Assembly (NCBI RefSeq): GCF_013778455.1
Contig: NZ_JACEHE010000001.1
Coordinates: 682,001 to 746,000, forward strand
Source of the DNA: Streptomyces himalayensis subsp. himalayensis
Lineage (GTDB): Bacteria; Actinomycetota; Actinomycetes; Streptomycetales; Streptomycetaceae
Direction: 5' to 3'
DNA length: 64,000 bases
The position numbers and the translations under genes are program-made. Below are positions 15,586-24,071 of this stretch, in pieces; within the stretch, counting starts at the first letter, position 1; the number at the start of each line of letters is the position of its first letter. The notes below the pieces were generated by a model, which worked only from the letters and a program-made list of their open reading frames with translations, was not told where the DNA came from and made no database searches.

Positions 15586-16830
15586 ATGCAGCAGTACGAG
15601 CCCGACAGCCTCCCCCCAGCCCAACTGGCCGCCATGCGGCGCAGTATGAGGAACGGCAGAGCAGCCCTCACCCGCCGTTCCCTGCTGCGTGCCTCCACCG
15701 GCGGCGCGCTCGCCGTCGGCGGGCTCGGGGTGCTCAGCGGCTGCGGCATCCCCCCGGCGAGCAAGACCCAGGGCGTCTCGTCCCAGGACCACTCGGCGAA
15801 GGAGAATGAGATCAACTTCTCCAACTGGACCGAGTACATGGACGTCGACGAGAGCGAGAAGCACCACCCCACCCTGGACGCTTTCACCAAACGCACCGGG
15901 ATCAAGGTCAAGTACACCGAGGACATCAACGACAACGTCGAGTTCTTCGGCAAGATCAAGCCGCAGCTGGCGGCCGGTCAGGACACCGGGCGCGACCTCA
16001 TCTGCGTCACCGACTGGCTCGCCGCCCGGCTCATCCGCTTCGGGTGGGTCCAGAAACTGGACCCGTCCAACCTGCCGCATGCGTACGCCAATCTGTCGTC
16101 CCAGTTCCGGAGCCCCGACTGGGACCCGGGACGGGCCTACTCGTACCCCTGGACCGGCATCTCGACCGTCATCGCGTTCAACAAGAAGGCCCTGGACGGC
16201 GAAAAGGTCTCCTCGGTCTCCGACATGCTCGACAACCCCAAGCTCAAGGGGCGCGTCGGCTTCCTCTCCGAGATGCGCGACAGCATCGGCATGACGATGC
16301 TCGACATGGGCAAGGACCCCGGGAAGTTCACGGACGACGACTTCGACGCGACGGTCGCGCGTCTTCAGAAGGCCGTCGACAAGGGACAGATACGCCGCTT
16401 CACCGGCAACGACTACACGTCGGACCTCACCAAGGGCGACCTCGCGGCCTGTCTCGCCTGGGCCGGCGACGTCGTCCAGCTCAAGGCGGACAACCCGGAC
16501 GTCGACTTCGTCATCCCCGACAGCGGCTATCTCACGTCCACGGACAACCTGCTGGTCCCCAACAAGGCGCGCCACAAGACCAACGCCGAGCGGCTCATCG
16601 ACTACTACTACGAGCCGGGCCCGGCCGCGCAGCTCGCCGCCTACATCAACTACGTGTGCCCCGTCGACGGGGTGCGCGCGGAGCTCGCGAAGATCGACGA
16701 GGACGCGGCGAACAACCCGCTGATCATTCCCGACAAGGCCATGGCCGCCAAGTCCAACGCCTTCCGGTCGCTGACGCCGAAGGAAGAGACGGCGTACGAG
16801 GAGAAGTTCGCCAAGCTCACAGGGGCGTAG
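15586..16830 (+). CDS. spermidine/putrescine-binding lipoprotein (PotD-like)
   Basis: A 414-residue extracellular binding protein. It carries a twin-arginine signal (R30-R31 in LTRRSLLRAS) and a lipobox ending at C53 (VLSGCG), so it is exported folded and anchored to the membrane. The mature part has the PotD features INFSNWTEYMD at the first strand, the TEDINDNVEFFGKI segment and the WTGISTVIAFNKKAL hinge region. The family binds putrescine or spermidine for an ABC importer. The three following genes are that importer. Confidence 0.88.
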   Translation: MQQYEPDSLPPAQLAAMRRSMRNGRAALTRRSLLRASTGGALAVGGLGVLSGCGIPPASKTQGVSSQDHSAKENEINFSNWTEYMDVDESEKHHPTLDAFTKRTGIKVKYTEDINDNVEFFGKIKPQLAAGQDTGRDLICVTDWLAARLIRFGWVQKLDPSNLPHAYANLSSQFRSPDWDPGRAYSYPWTGISTVIAFNKKALDGEKVSSVSDMLDNPKLKGRVGFLSEMRDSIGMTMLDMGKDPGKFTDDDFDATVARLQKAVDKGQIRRFTGNDYTSDLTKGDLAACLAWAGDVVQLKADNPDVDFVIPDSGYLTSTDNLLVPNKARHKTNAERLIDYYYEPGPAAQLAAYINYVCPVDGVRAELAKIDEDAANNPLIIPDKAMAAKSNAFRSLTPKEETAYEEKFAKLTGA

Positions 16831-16888
16831 GCGCTGGCGCCTGCCCACAGCCAGTACCCGTCCCCCTCGAACGCTGGGAATCCCCAAG

Positions 16889-18040
16889 ATGACAGACACC
16901 AACGGCGACGTTCGCCTTTCCGGGATCAGTAAGACCTACGGCTCCTTCACCGCCGTCCACCCCCTCGATCTCACCGTGCCGCAGGGCAGTTTCTTCGCGC
17001 TGCTCGGCGCGTCCGGCTGCGGCAAGACCACCACGCTGCGCATGATCGCCGGCCTGGAGGAGCCGACCACCGGCACGGTCGCGCTCGGCGACCAGGACGT
17101 GACCGCGCTGCCCCCGTACAAGCGGCCCGTCAACACCGTCTTCCAGTCGTACGCGCTCTTCCCGCACCTCGACGTCTTCGAGAACGTCGCCTTCGGTCTG
17201 CGCCGGCGCGGCATCAAGTCCGTGAAGAAGCAGGTCGAGGAGATGCTCGAGCTGGTCCAGCTCGGCGAGCAGGTCCGCAAGAAGCCGCACCAGCTCTCCG
17301 GCGGCCAGCAGCAGCGCGTCGCCGTCGCCCGAGCGCTGATCAACCACCCGAAGGTGCTGCTGCTCGACGAGCCGCTGGGCGCCCTCGACCTCAAGCTGCG
17401 CCGCCAGATGCAGCTCGAACTCAAGCGCATCCAGACCGAGGTGGGCATCACGTTCATCCATGTCACGCACGACCAGGAGGAGGCCATGACCATGGCCGAC
17501 ACGGTCGCGGTGATGAACGCCGGCCGTGTCGAGCAGCTCGGCTCGCCCGCCGAGCTCTACGAGAACCCGCAGTCCACGTTCGTCGCCAACTTCCTCGGCA
17601 CCTCCAACCTCATCGAGGCCGAGGTCGACGCGAAGAGCGGCGACGAGATCATCGTCAAGGCGGCCGACAGCAAGCTGGTCCTGCCCGCCGCGCGCTGCTC
17701 CGCCCCCGCCTCCGCCGGCGGCAAGGTGCTCGTCGGCATACGCCCCGAGAAGATCTCCCTCACGCACGCGGACGACGCCGGCTCGATCCCCGAGGGCCGC
17801 AACCGCATCACCGGCACCATCGCCGACGCCAGTTTCATCGGCGTCTCGACGCAGTACGTCATCGACAGCCCGGTCTGCGACGAGTTCGCGGTGTACGTCC
17901 AGAACATCGAGCGCGACGGGCGCCTCGTGCCCGGCGCCGAGGTGGTCCTGCACTGGAGCCCGGCCCACACCTTCGGCCTGGATGCCAACCAGGACATCGA
18001 TGCGGGTGTCGAGTCGGTCGAGGAAGAGGCCGCCGCATGA
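16889..18040 (+). CDS. potA: polyamine ABC transporter ATP-binding protein (PotA-like)
   Basis: A 383-residue CUT2/Pot-type ATPase with the C-terminal TOBE regulatory domain. Walker A is [10 protein letters not shown], the signature is [15 protein letters not shown], Walker B is [11 protein letters not shown] and the switch histidine is in VTHDQEEAM. From about residue 240 the TOBE part ([12 protein letters not shown]) follows. Its stop overlaps the next start (ATGA at 18037-18040), so translation is coupled to the permease gene. Confidence 0.9.
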   Translation: MTDTNGDVRLSGISKTYGSFTAVHPLDLTVPQGSFFALLGASGCGKTTTLRMIAGLEEPTTGTVALGDQDVTALPPYKRPVNTVFQSYALFPHLDVFENVAFGLRRRGIKSVKKQVEEMLELVQLGEQVRKKPHQLSGGQQQRVAVARALINHPKVLLLDEPLGALDLKLRRQMQLELKRIQTEVGITFIHVTHDQEEAMTMADTVAVMNAGRVEQLGSPAELYENPQSTFVANFLGTSNLIEAEVDAKSGDEIIVKAADSKLVLPAARCSAPASAGGKVLVGIRPEKISLTHADDAGSIPEGRNRITGTIADASFIGVSTQYVIDSPVCDEFAVYVQNIERDGRLVPGAEVVLHWSPAHTFGLDANQDIDAGVESVEEEAAA

Positions 18041-18966
18041 CGACCGTCACCGAGGCGCCACCGCTCGCGCCCACACCCGTCGAGGAACCGCGGAGGCCGC
18101 GCAGGCGCGGCCGCCTCGTCCCGTACTGGCTGCTGCTCCCCGGCATCCTGTGGCTGCTGGTCTTCTTCGCGCTGCCGATGGTCTACCAGGCCTCCACGTC
18201 CGTGCAGACGGGCTCCCTGGAGGAGGGTTACAAGGTCACCTGGCACTTCGCCACCTACTGGGACGCGCTGTCCGAGTACTGGCCCCAGTTCCTGCGCTCG
18301 GTGCTCTACGCGGGCGTGGCGACCGTGCTGTGCCTGCTGCTCGGCTATCCCCTCGCGTATCTGATCGCCTTCCGCGCGGGCCGCTGGCGGAACGTGATCC
18401 TGGTCCTCGTCATCGCGCCGTTCTTCACGAGCTTCCTGATCCGTACGCTCGCCTGGAAGACGATCCTCGCGGACGGCGGCCCGGTCGTCGGCGCCCTGAG
18501 CAGCCTGCACGTCCTGGACGTCACGAGCTGGCTCGGCATCACGGCCGGCGAGCGCGTCCTGGCCACACCGCTCGCGGTGGTCTGCGGCCTGACGTACAAC
18601 TTCCTGCCGTTCATGATCCTGCCGCTGTACACCTCGCTGGAGCGCATCGACGGTCGGCTGCACGAGGCGGCGGGCGATCTCTACGCGAAGCCGTTCACGA
18701 CCTTCCGCAAGGTGACCTTCCCGCTCTCCATGCCGGGCGTCGTCTCCGGAACGCTGCTCACGTTCATTCCCGCCAGCGGCGACTACGTGAACGCGGATCT
18801 GCTCGGCTCCACCGACACTCGAATGGTCGGCAACGTCATCCAGACACAGTTCCTGCGGATTCTCGACTATCCGACGGCCGCCGCGCTGTCCTTCATTCTC
18901 ATGGCCGCGATCCTCGTCATGGTCACCCTCTACATCCGCAAGTCCGGAACGGAGGATCTCGTCTGA
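18037..18966 (+). CDS. potB: polyamine ABC transporter permease (PotB-like)
   Basis: A 309-residue membrane subunit with six predicted helices after a basic, proline-rich N-terminus. The coupling EAA loop reads EAAGDLYAKPFTTFRKVTFP, about residues 209-228, which contacts PotA. Its start and stop overlap both neighbours. Confidence 0.88.
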   Translation: MTTVTEAPPLAPTPVEEPRRPRRRGRLVPYWLLLPGILWLLVFFALPMVYQASTSVQTGSLEEGYKVTWHFATYWDALSEYWPQFLRSVLYAGVATVLCLLLGYPLAYLIAFRAGRWRNVILVLVIAPFFTSFLIRTLAWKTILADGGPVVGALSSLHVLDVTSWLGITAGERVLATPLAVVCGLTYNFLPFMILPLYTSLERIDGRLHEAAGDLYAKPFTTFRKVTFPLSMPGVVSGTLLTFIPASGDYVNADLLGSTDTRMVGNVIQTQFLRILDYPTAAALSFILMAAILVMVTLYIRKSGTEDLV

Positions 18967-19772
18967 TGTCCCTTGGATCCTTCGGGCGCTCGATTCGCAG
19001 GAATCTCGTCGTCATAGCGGGGCTGCTGACGCTCGCTTATCTGCTCCTGCCGAATATCGTCGTGACGGTGTTCTCCTTCAATGATCCGAAGGGGCGCTTC
19101 AACTACGAATGGCAGAAGTTCTCCACGGACGCCTGGACCGACCCGTGCGGCGTCGCCGACCTGTGCGGTTCGCTCGCCCTCAGCCTGCAGATCGCCGCCT
19201 GGGCCACGCTCGGCGCCACCGTCCTCGGCACGATGATCGCCTTCGCGCTCGTCCGCTACCGCTTCCGGGCCCGCGGGGCCGTCAACTCGCTGATCTTCAT
19301 GCCGATGGCGATGCCCGAGGTCGTCATGGCCGCCTCGCTGCTCACGCTGTTCCTGAACATGGGAACCCCGCTGGGCTTCTGGACGATCCTCATCGCGCAC
19401 ATCATGTTCTGCCTGAGCTTCGTGGTCACGGCCGTGAAAGCGCGTGTGATGTCGATGGACCCGCGCCTCGAGCAGGCGGCACAGGACCTTTATGCGGGCC
19501 CCTTCCAGACGTTCATCAGGGTCACGCTGCCGATCGCCGCCCCTGGAATCGCCGCGGGCGCGCTGCTCGCCTTCGCGCTCTCCTTCGACGATTTCATCAT
19601 CACCAATTTCAATGCCGGCTCGACCGTCACCTTCCCGATGTTCGTCTGGGGATCCGCACAGCGCGGTACGCCCGTCCAGATAAATGTCATCGGTACAGCG
19701 ATGTTCCTCGTGGCCGTCCTGTGCGTCCTGGCCGGAATGATGGTCGGCCGCCGCAGCAGGCAGAAGGCATAA
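18966..19772 (+). CDS. potC: polyamine ABC transporter permease (PotC-like)
   Basis: A 268-residue second permease with six hydrophobic segments and the EAA loop EQAAQDLYAGPFQTFIRVTLP. The start ATG at 18966 shares one base with the potB-like stop. With the PotD-, A- and B-like proteins it completes a polyamine importer. Confidence 0.88.
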   Translation: MSLGSFGRSIRRNLVVIAGLLTLAYLLLPNIVVTVFSFNDPKGRFNYEWQKFSTDAWTDPCGVADLCGSLALSLQIAAWATLGATVLGTMIAFALVRYRFRARGAVNSLIFMPMAMPEVVMAASLLTLFLNMGTPLGFWTILIAHIMFCLSFVVTAVKARVMSMDPRLEQAAQDLYAGPFQTFIRVTLPIAAPGIAAGALLAFALSFDDFIITNFNAGSTVTFPMFVWGSAQRGTPVQINVIGTAMFLVAVLCVLAGMMVGRRSRQKA

Positions 19773-19813
19773 CCTTCCACACCTTTCCGGAAATCTGTGG
19801 GGAGTTGACAATC

Positions 19814-21232
19814 ATGGCCCCAAGCGCCATGAACCAGTGGACGAAATCTCTTTCCGACGCCCAGCCGGTGTCCTACTGGCTGGACGACCCCGGCAGGCCG
19901 CGCCCCGAACCGGCCCTCACCGGCGACGAGCAGTGCGATCTGCTCGTCGTCGGCGGCGGCTACAGCGGACTGTGGACCGCGCTGCTCGCCAAGGAGCGCG
20001 ATCCGGACCGCGATGTGGTGCTCGTCGAGGGCCGTGAGGTGGGCTGGGCCGCCTCCGGCCGCAACGGCGGCTTCTGTGCCGCATCGCTCACCCACGGCTT
20101 CGCGAACGGCCTGTCCCGCTGGCCGGACGAGATCGGGCAGCTCGAGGAGCTCGGCGCCCGCAACCTCGACGCCATCGAGGAGGCCGTCGCCCGCTACTCG
20201 CTCGACTGCGACTTCGAGCGCAGCGGCGAGATCGATGTCGCCACCGAGCCGTACCAGGCCGAGGAGCTCCGCGAGACGTACGAGGCGATGAGCCGTCTCG
20301 GCCTCGCGGACGACATCGAACTCCTGGACGCGGACGCGGTACGGGAACAAGTCGATTCACCGACATTCACCGGCGGACTCTGGGATCGCCGGGGCGTCGC
20401 CCTGCTCCACCCCGCCAAGCTCGCCTGGGGCCTCAAGCGCGCCTGCCTCTCGCTGGGAGTGCGGGTGTACGAGCACACGCCGGCCCTCTCGCTGACGCCG
20501 CGCGGCGCGGGCATGGGCGTCCGCACGCCGTACGGCCGGATCCTGGCCCGCCGTGTCGCCCTCGGCACCAACGTCTTCCCGTCCCTGGTCAGACGCGTCC
20601 GTTCGTACACCGTCCCGGTCTACGACTACGCCCTGATGACCGAGCCGCTGAGCGCCACGCAACTGGCCTCGATCGGCTGGAAGAACCGCCAGGGCCTGGG
20701 CGACTGCGCCAACCAGTTCCACTACTTCCGGCTGTCGGCGGACAACCGCATCCTGTGGGGCGGCTACGACGCCGTCTACCCGTACGGCGGCCGCGTGCGC
20801 GCCGAGTACGACGACCGCCCGGAGACCTACGCGAAGCTCGCCGGCCACTTCTTCCGCTGCTTCCCGCAGCTCGAGGGGCTGCGCTTCACGCACGCGTGGG
20901 GCGGCGCCATCGACACCTGCTCCCGCTTCTCGGCCTTCTTCGGCACGGCGCACAAGGGCCGCGTCGCCTACGCTGCCGGCTACACGGGCCTCGGCGTGGG
21001 CACCACCCGTTTCGGTGCGGACGTCATGCTCGATCTGCTGGCAGGCGAACGCACCGAACGTACGGCCCTGGAGATGGTCCGCACGAAGCCGCTGCCCTTC
21101 CCGCCCGAGCCGTTCGCCTGGACGGGCATCGCGCTCACCAAGTGGTCGCTGGCGCGCGCCGACGCGAACGGCGGCCGGCGTAACGCGTGGCTGAAGGTCA
21201 TGGACAGGCTGGGCCTGGGCTTCGACAGCTGA
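19814..21232 (+). CDS. FAD-dependent amine oxidoreductase (DAO family, PuuB-like)
   Basis: A 472-residue flavoprotein. The dinucleotide-binding motif VVGGGYSGLWTA lies near residues 41-52 and SGRNGGFC near 80-87, both typical of the DAO-fold oxidases that include gamma-glutamylputrescine oxidase. The C-terminal half has the family's GYTGLGVGTTRFGADVMLDLL segment. As last gene of the polyamine operon it probably oxidises an amino group of putrescine or its glutamyl derivative, giving the aldehyde used by the first gene. A GGGGAG ribosome site precedes the ATG. Confidence 0.82.
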   Translation: MAPSAMNQWTKSLSDAQPVSYWLDDPGRPRPEPALTGDEQCDLLVVGGGYSGLWTALLAKERDPDRDVVLVEGREVGWAASGRNGGFCAASLTHGFANGLSRWPDEIGQLEELGARNLDAIEEAVARYSLDCDFERSGEIDVATEPYQAEELRETYEAMSRLGLADDIELLDADAVREQVDSPTFTGGLWDRRGVALLHPAKLAWGLKRACLSLGVRVYEHTPALSLTPRGAGMGVRTPYGRILARRVALGTNVFPSLVRRVRSYTVPVYDYALMTEPLSATQLASIGWKNRQGLGDCANQFHYFRLSADNRILWGGYDAVYPYGGRVRAEYDDRPETYAKLAGHFFRCFPQLEGLRFTHAWGGAIDTCSRFSAFFGTAHKGRVAYAAGYTGLGVGTTRFGADVMLDLLAGERTERTALEMVRTKPLPFPPEPFAWTGIALTKWSLARADANGGRRNAWLKVMDRLGLGFDS

Positions 21233-21238
21233 ACGACC

Positions 21239-21288
21239 CACGCGCGCGTGCGCCTTCGGCACCCGAACGGGGCCGCCACGCGCGCGTG
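21239..21288. terminator. two 12-bp CACGCGCGCGTG palindromes between convergent genes
   Basis: The self-complementary 12-mer occurs at 21239-21250 and 21277-21288, and the two copies can also pair with each other. It follows the FAD oxidoreductase stop (21232) and precedes the PAP2 stop (21296). Confidence 0.5.
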
Positions 21289-21295
21289 CGGCCGT

Positions 21296-21958
21296 TTACG
21301 GCGAAGGCTGCGCTGGACTGCCGGACGAAGGAGACGAGCTGCCCGGCTCATCGCCGAACCTGTCGAGACATGCGCTCAGCACCACGAGGAGAGCTCCGAA
21401 CAGGCACCAGCTGCCCAGCACGTCGAGCGGCCAGTGGTAGCCGCGGCGCACCAGGCCGAAGCCCACCGTCGCGTTCAGCAGCAGACAGCCGATCACCACT
21501 TCGCGGCGGGTGTAGGCGCTGCCGCGCAGGTACGGAAGCATGAGCAGCGTTGCCGCCCCGTACGCCACGGCCGCGGTGGCGGTGTGCCCCGAGGGGTAGA
21601 AGCCGTGGCCCGCCATGCCGGGCGGGCCGGGGCGGTCGATCAGGAGCTTGAGCGGGACGACAAGCAAGGGGACGGCCGCCATCGCCAGCGTGGCGGCCAG
21701 GGGCGGCAGCCACCAGCGGGGCGCACCGGTACGGCGGGCCTGCCAGGCGACATAGCCGGCGACCCCGGCGAGGACCGGTACCGCGATCGTCACGCTGCCC
21801 AGGTCGGCGAAGAACTCCGCCACGGTGTCGGGGAGGCGGGTCTGTCTCGCCGCCAGGCCGAAGCGCTCGTCCAGTCGGCGCAGCGGGCCCTTGCCGGCCA
21901 CCTGCCAGGTGAGGAGTCCGAAGAGGAGGAGAAGGGCAGACAGGGCCTGGGTGCGCAT
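21296..21958 (-). CDS. PAP2-family membrane phosphatase
   Basis: A 220-residue integral membrane phosphatase. The three PAP2 motifs are present: KLLIDRP, FYPSGHTATAA with the catalytic histidine, and RRGYHWPLDVLG with the nucleophilic histidine. Five to six hydrophobic helices surround them. The family dephosphorylates lipid phosphates such as phosphatidate or undecaprenyl pyrophosphate. The start at 21958 (MRTQAL) puts the first helix at residue 5-20; the frame stays open for 100 more codons through a perfect hairpin, which argues against a longer protein. Confidence 0.85.
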   Translation of the reverse strand: MRTQALSALLLLFGLLTWQVAGKGPLRRLDERFGLAARQTRLPDTVAEFFADLGSVTIAVPVLAGVAGYVAWQARRTGAPRWWLPPLAATLAMAAVPLLVVPLKLLIDRPGPPGMAGHGFYPSGHTATAAVAYGAATLLMLPYLRGSAYTRREVVIGCLLLNATVGFGLVRRGYHWPLDVLGSWCLFGALLVVLSACLDRFGDEPGSSSPSSGSPAQPSP

Positions 21959-21974
21959 GCCCCAACGCGCGTTC

Positions 21975-22012
21975 GGCCGCCCCGGAACAGGGGGGGTAGT
22001 TCCGGGGCGGCC
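21975..22012 (-). other. 14-bp perfect stem hairpin just upstream of the PAP2 gene
   Basis: GGCCGCCCCGGAAC (21975-21988) pairs with its exact complement at 21999-22012 around a G-rich 10-base loop. It ends 17 bases before the PAP2 start codon, where it would sequester the leader or act as an attenuator. Confidence 0.55.
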
Positions 22013-22152
22013 GTCCTGATCGGTGTGCCGCACGCCCCGGGGGGTTTGGGGCGGGCGGCCATCCGATCGGTGAGGAGTTCCGGAGCCTGAAACTCCGGGT
22101 GTGTGCGCGAAGGCACGACCAGGACGAAGCTGGGGAGGCCACGACCTGGCGT

Positions 22153-22174
22153 CGCCCACAGTTCCCTGTGGGCG
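22153..22174 (-). other. 9-bp stem with a four-base loop in the PAP2 leader region
   Basis: On the minus strand CGCCCACAG, loop GGAA, CTGTGGGCG. GNRA-type loops stabilise RNA, so a structured leader transcript is plausible. I could not match the surrounding sequence to a known riboswitch class. Confidence 0.4.
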
Positions 22175-22337
22175 GGGTGTCTCTCTCATCTGCTTAGAAC
22201 CTACGGCAGGGGTGCGGGACCGAACAGGCGGAACGGCATCCTGCCATGGCCCTCGCACACGTTCTTCACATGCTCCGACCGTTACCCCAGGTCACGAGAG
22301 TTCTACGGTGTGGCGTCCACACATGTCAGAGCACATA

Positions 22338-22378
22338 CGGAGCCGCGACCGGCCCTTTTTGGGCAGATCGCGGCTCCG
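22338..22378 (-). terminator. hairpin terminator of gabT
   Basis: CGGAGCCGCGA (22338-22348) pairs with TCGCGGCTCCG (22368-22378). It lies about 43 bases after the gabT stop on the minus strand, separated from it by a 14-bp tandem repeat. Confidence 0.75.
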
Positions 22379-22415
22379 GGTGAGTCGCTCCGGGTGAGTC
22401 GCTCCGGGTGAGTCG
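22374..22415. repeat. 14-bp perfect tandem repeat, three copies
   Basis: CTCCGGGTGAGTCG is repeated exactly three times (22374-22387, 22388-22401, 22402-22415) directly after the gabT stop codon at 22421 and runs into the terminator stem. Confidence 0.9.
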
Positions 22416-22420
22416 CGGAC

Positions 22421-23755
22421 TCAGATGCGGGCCAGGGCCGACTCGATGATGTCCAGGCCCTCGGTGAGCAGGTCCTCGCCGATGACCAGCGGCGGCAGGA
22501 AGCGGAGCACGTTGCCGTAGGTGCCGCAGGTCAGCACCAGCAGGCCCTCCTGGTGGCAGGCCTTGGCGAGCGCGGCGGTGGCCTCCGGGGCGGGCTCCTT
22601 GGTGGCCGGGTCCTTGACCAGCTCGATGGCGATCATGGCGCCGCGGCCGCGCACGTCGCCGATGACGTCGTACTTCTCCTGCATCGCGGTGAGGCGGTCC
22701 TTCATGACCTCCTCGATGCGCTTGGCCTTGGCGTTGAGGTCGAGCTCCTTCATCGTCTCGATCGCGCCGAGCGCGCCCGCGCAGGCCACCGGGTTGCCGC
22801 CGTACGTGCCGCCCAGGCCGCCCGCGTGTGCGGCGTCCATGATCTCGGCGCGGCCGGTGACCGCGGCGAGCGGCAGACCGCCCGCGATGCCCTTCGCCGT
22901 GGTGATCAGGTCCGGGACGACGCCCTCGTCCTCGCAGGCGAACCACTGGCCGGTGCGGCAGAAGCCGGACTGGATCTCGTCGGCGACGAAGACGATGCCG
23001 TTGTCCTTGGCGAACTGGGCGATCGCGGGCAGGAAGCCCCTCGCCGGCTCGATGAAGCCGCCCTCGCCGAGCACCGGCTCGATGATGATCGCGGCGACGT
23101 TGTCCGGGCCGACCTGCTTGGTGATCTGATCGATGGCCTGGGCGGCGGCCTCGGGGCCGCAGTTCTCCGGGCCGGTCGGCCAGCGGTAGCCGTACGCGAC
23201 GGGGACGCGGTAGACCTCGGGGGCGAACGGGCCGAAGCCGTGCTTGTACGGCATGTTCTTGGCGGTCAGCGCCATCGTGAGGTTGGTGCGGCCGTGGTAG
23301 CCGTGGTCGAACACGACGACCGCCTGGCGCTTGGTGTACGCACGCGCGATCTTGACGGCGTTCTCGACGGCTTCGGCGCCCGAGTTGAACAGGGCGGACT
23401 TCTTCGGGTGGTCACCCGGGGTCAGCTCGGCGAGCGCCTCGGCGACGGCCACGTAGCCCTCGTACGGCGTGACCATGAAACAGGTGTGGGTGAAATCCTG
23501 CAGCTGGGCGGAGGCCCGGCGTACGACGGCCTCGGCGGAGGCGCCGACGGAGGTCACGGCGATGCCGGACCCGAAGTCGATCAGGCGGTTCCCGTCGACG
23601 TCCTCGATGATGCCGCCACTCGCACGCGCGGTGAAGACGGGCAGCACGGAGCCCACGCCCTGCGCGACCGCGGCGGTACGGCGGGCCTGCAGCTCCTGCG
23701 ACTTCGGGCCGGGGATGGCGGTGACGACGCGGCGCTCCTGCGGAAGTGCACTCAT
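22421..23755 (-). CDS. gabT: 4-aminobutyrate aminotransferase
   Basis: A 444-residue class III PLP aminotransferase. Features are FNSGAEAVENAVKIAR (phosphate-binding), YHGRTNLTMALT, VADEIQSGF with the PLP-nitrogen aspartate, and ITTAKGIAGGLPLAAVTG with the Schiff-base lysine. These match GabT enzymes, which convert GABA plus 2-oxoglutarate to succinate semialdehyde plus glutamate. The start ATG is at 23755. Its promoter region carries four TCCGGA palindromes, one within GAATGTCCGGA, shared with the PucR regulator gene at 26900. It links the putrescine genes upstream with the semialdehyde dehydrogenase at 28877. Confidence 0.9.
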   Translation of the reverse strand: MSALPQERRVVTAIPGPKSQELQARRTAAVAQGVGSVLPVFTARASGGIIEDVDGNRLIDFGSGIAVTSVGASAEAVVRRASAQLQDFTHTCFMVTPYEGYVAVAEALAELTPGDHPKKSALFNSGAEAVENAVKIARAYTKRQAVVVFDHGYHGRTNLTMALTAKNMPYKHGFGPFAPEVYRVPVAYGYRWPTGPENCGPEAAAQAIDQITKQVGPDNVAAIIIEPVLGEGGFIEPARGFLPAIAQFAKDNGIVFVADEIQSGFCRTGQWFACEDEGVVPDLITTAKGIAGGLPLAAVTGRAEIMDAAHAGGLGGTYGGNPVACAGALGAIETMKELDLNAKAKRIEEVMKDRLTAMQEKYDVIGDVRGRGAMIAIELVKDPATKEPAPEATAALAKACHQEGLLVLTCGTYGNVLRFLPPLVIGEDLLTEGLDIIESALARI

Positions 23756-23777
23756 GCGGGGCTCCTGGGGATTCTCT

Positions 23778-23837
23778 TCCGGAATGTCCGGATGCCCGGA
23801 CTTCCGGAGGCTTCTTTTGGACGCTTCCTGTTCCGGA
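23778..23837. promoter_or_regulatory. gabT upstream region with four TCCGGA palindromes, including GAATGTCCGGA
   Basis: TCCGGA occurs at 23778-23783, 23787-23792, 23803-23808 and 23832-23837. The 11-mer GAATGTCCGGA (23782-23792) recurs, inverted, at 26738-26748 upstream of the PucR regulator gene. This makes it a candidate PucR-type activator site. The rest of the 23756-24071 spacer has no coding pattern; it also holds the start region of the divergent ATPase gene. Confidence 0.5.
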
Positions 23838-24071
23838 CGCTTCGGTTCTCTCTTCGCAGGCTAGGTCCGGGGAACGGGTGCGGGCATGCTCCATGAGGGC
23901 GTTGTCGGAGGTGCCGGTTGTCCGTGGTGGACATAGCGGCCCACCGCGCGCCCCGCGCCGGGGCTGACGCATTCCCGCAGCCCCGGGCGCGTAACCGGTG
24001 AACTCCCCATACGAGCGCACTAGATTGACTGCGGATGACGCACGGACCGGCAGGTCAGGGGGCAAGGGTCG

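Larger units (their letters stand above)
21959..22420. other. 460-bp spacer between gabT and the PAP2 gene with three hairpins
   Basis: It contains a 14-bp stem hairpin (21975-22012), a 9-bp stem hairpin (22153-22174), the gabT terminator (22338-22378) and a 14-bp tandem repeat (22374-22415). No coding pattern is convincing. The first two structures lie in the leader of the PAP2 gene if its promoter is near 22200. Confidence 0.5.

Noticed and set aside
14311..16902. 863-codon minus-strand frame over the aldehyde dehydrogenase and PotD-like genes
   Set aside because: Shadow of two clear genes; the tandem repeat appears in it as GGGCLGCLA units, an artefact.
21959..22258. 100-codon N-terminal extension of the PAP2 protein
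   Set aside because: It reads through two hairpins and has no membrane helix; the ATG at 21958 directly precedes the first helix.
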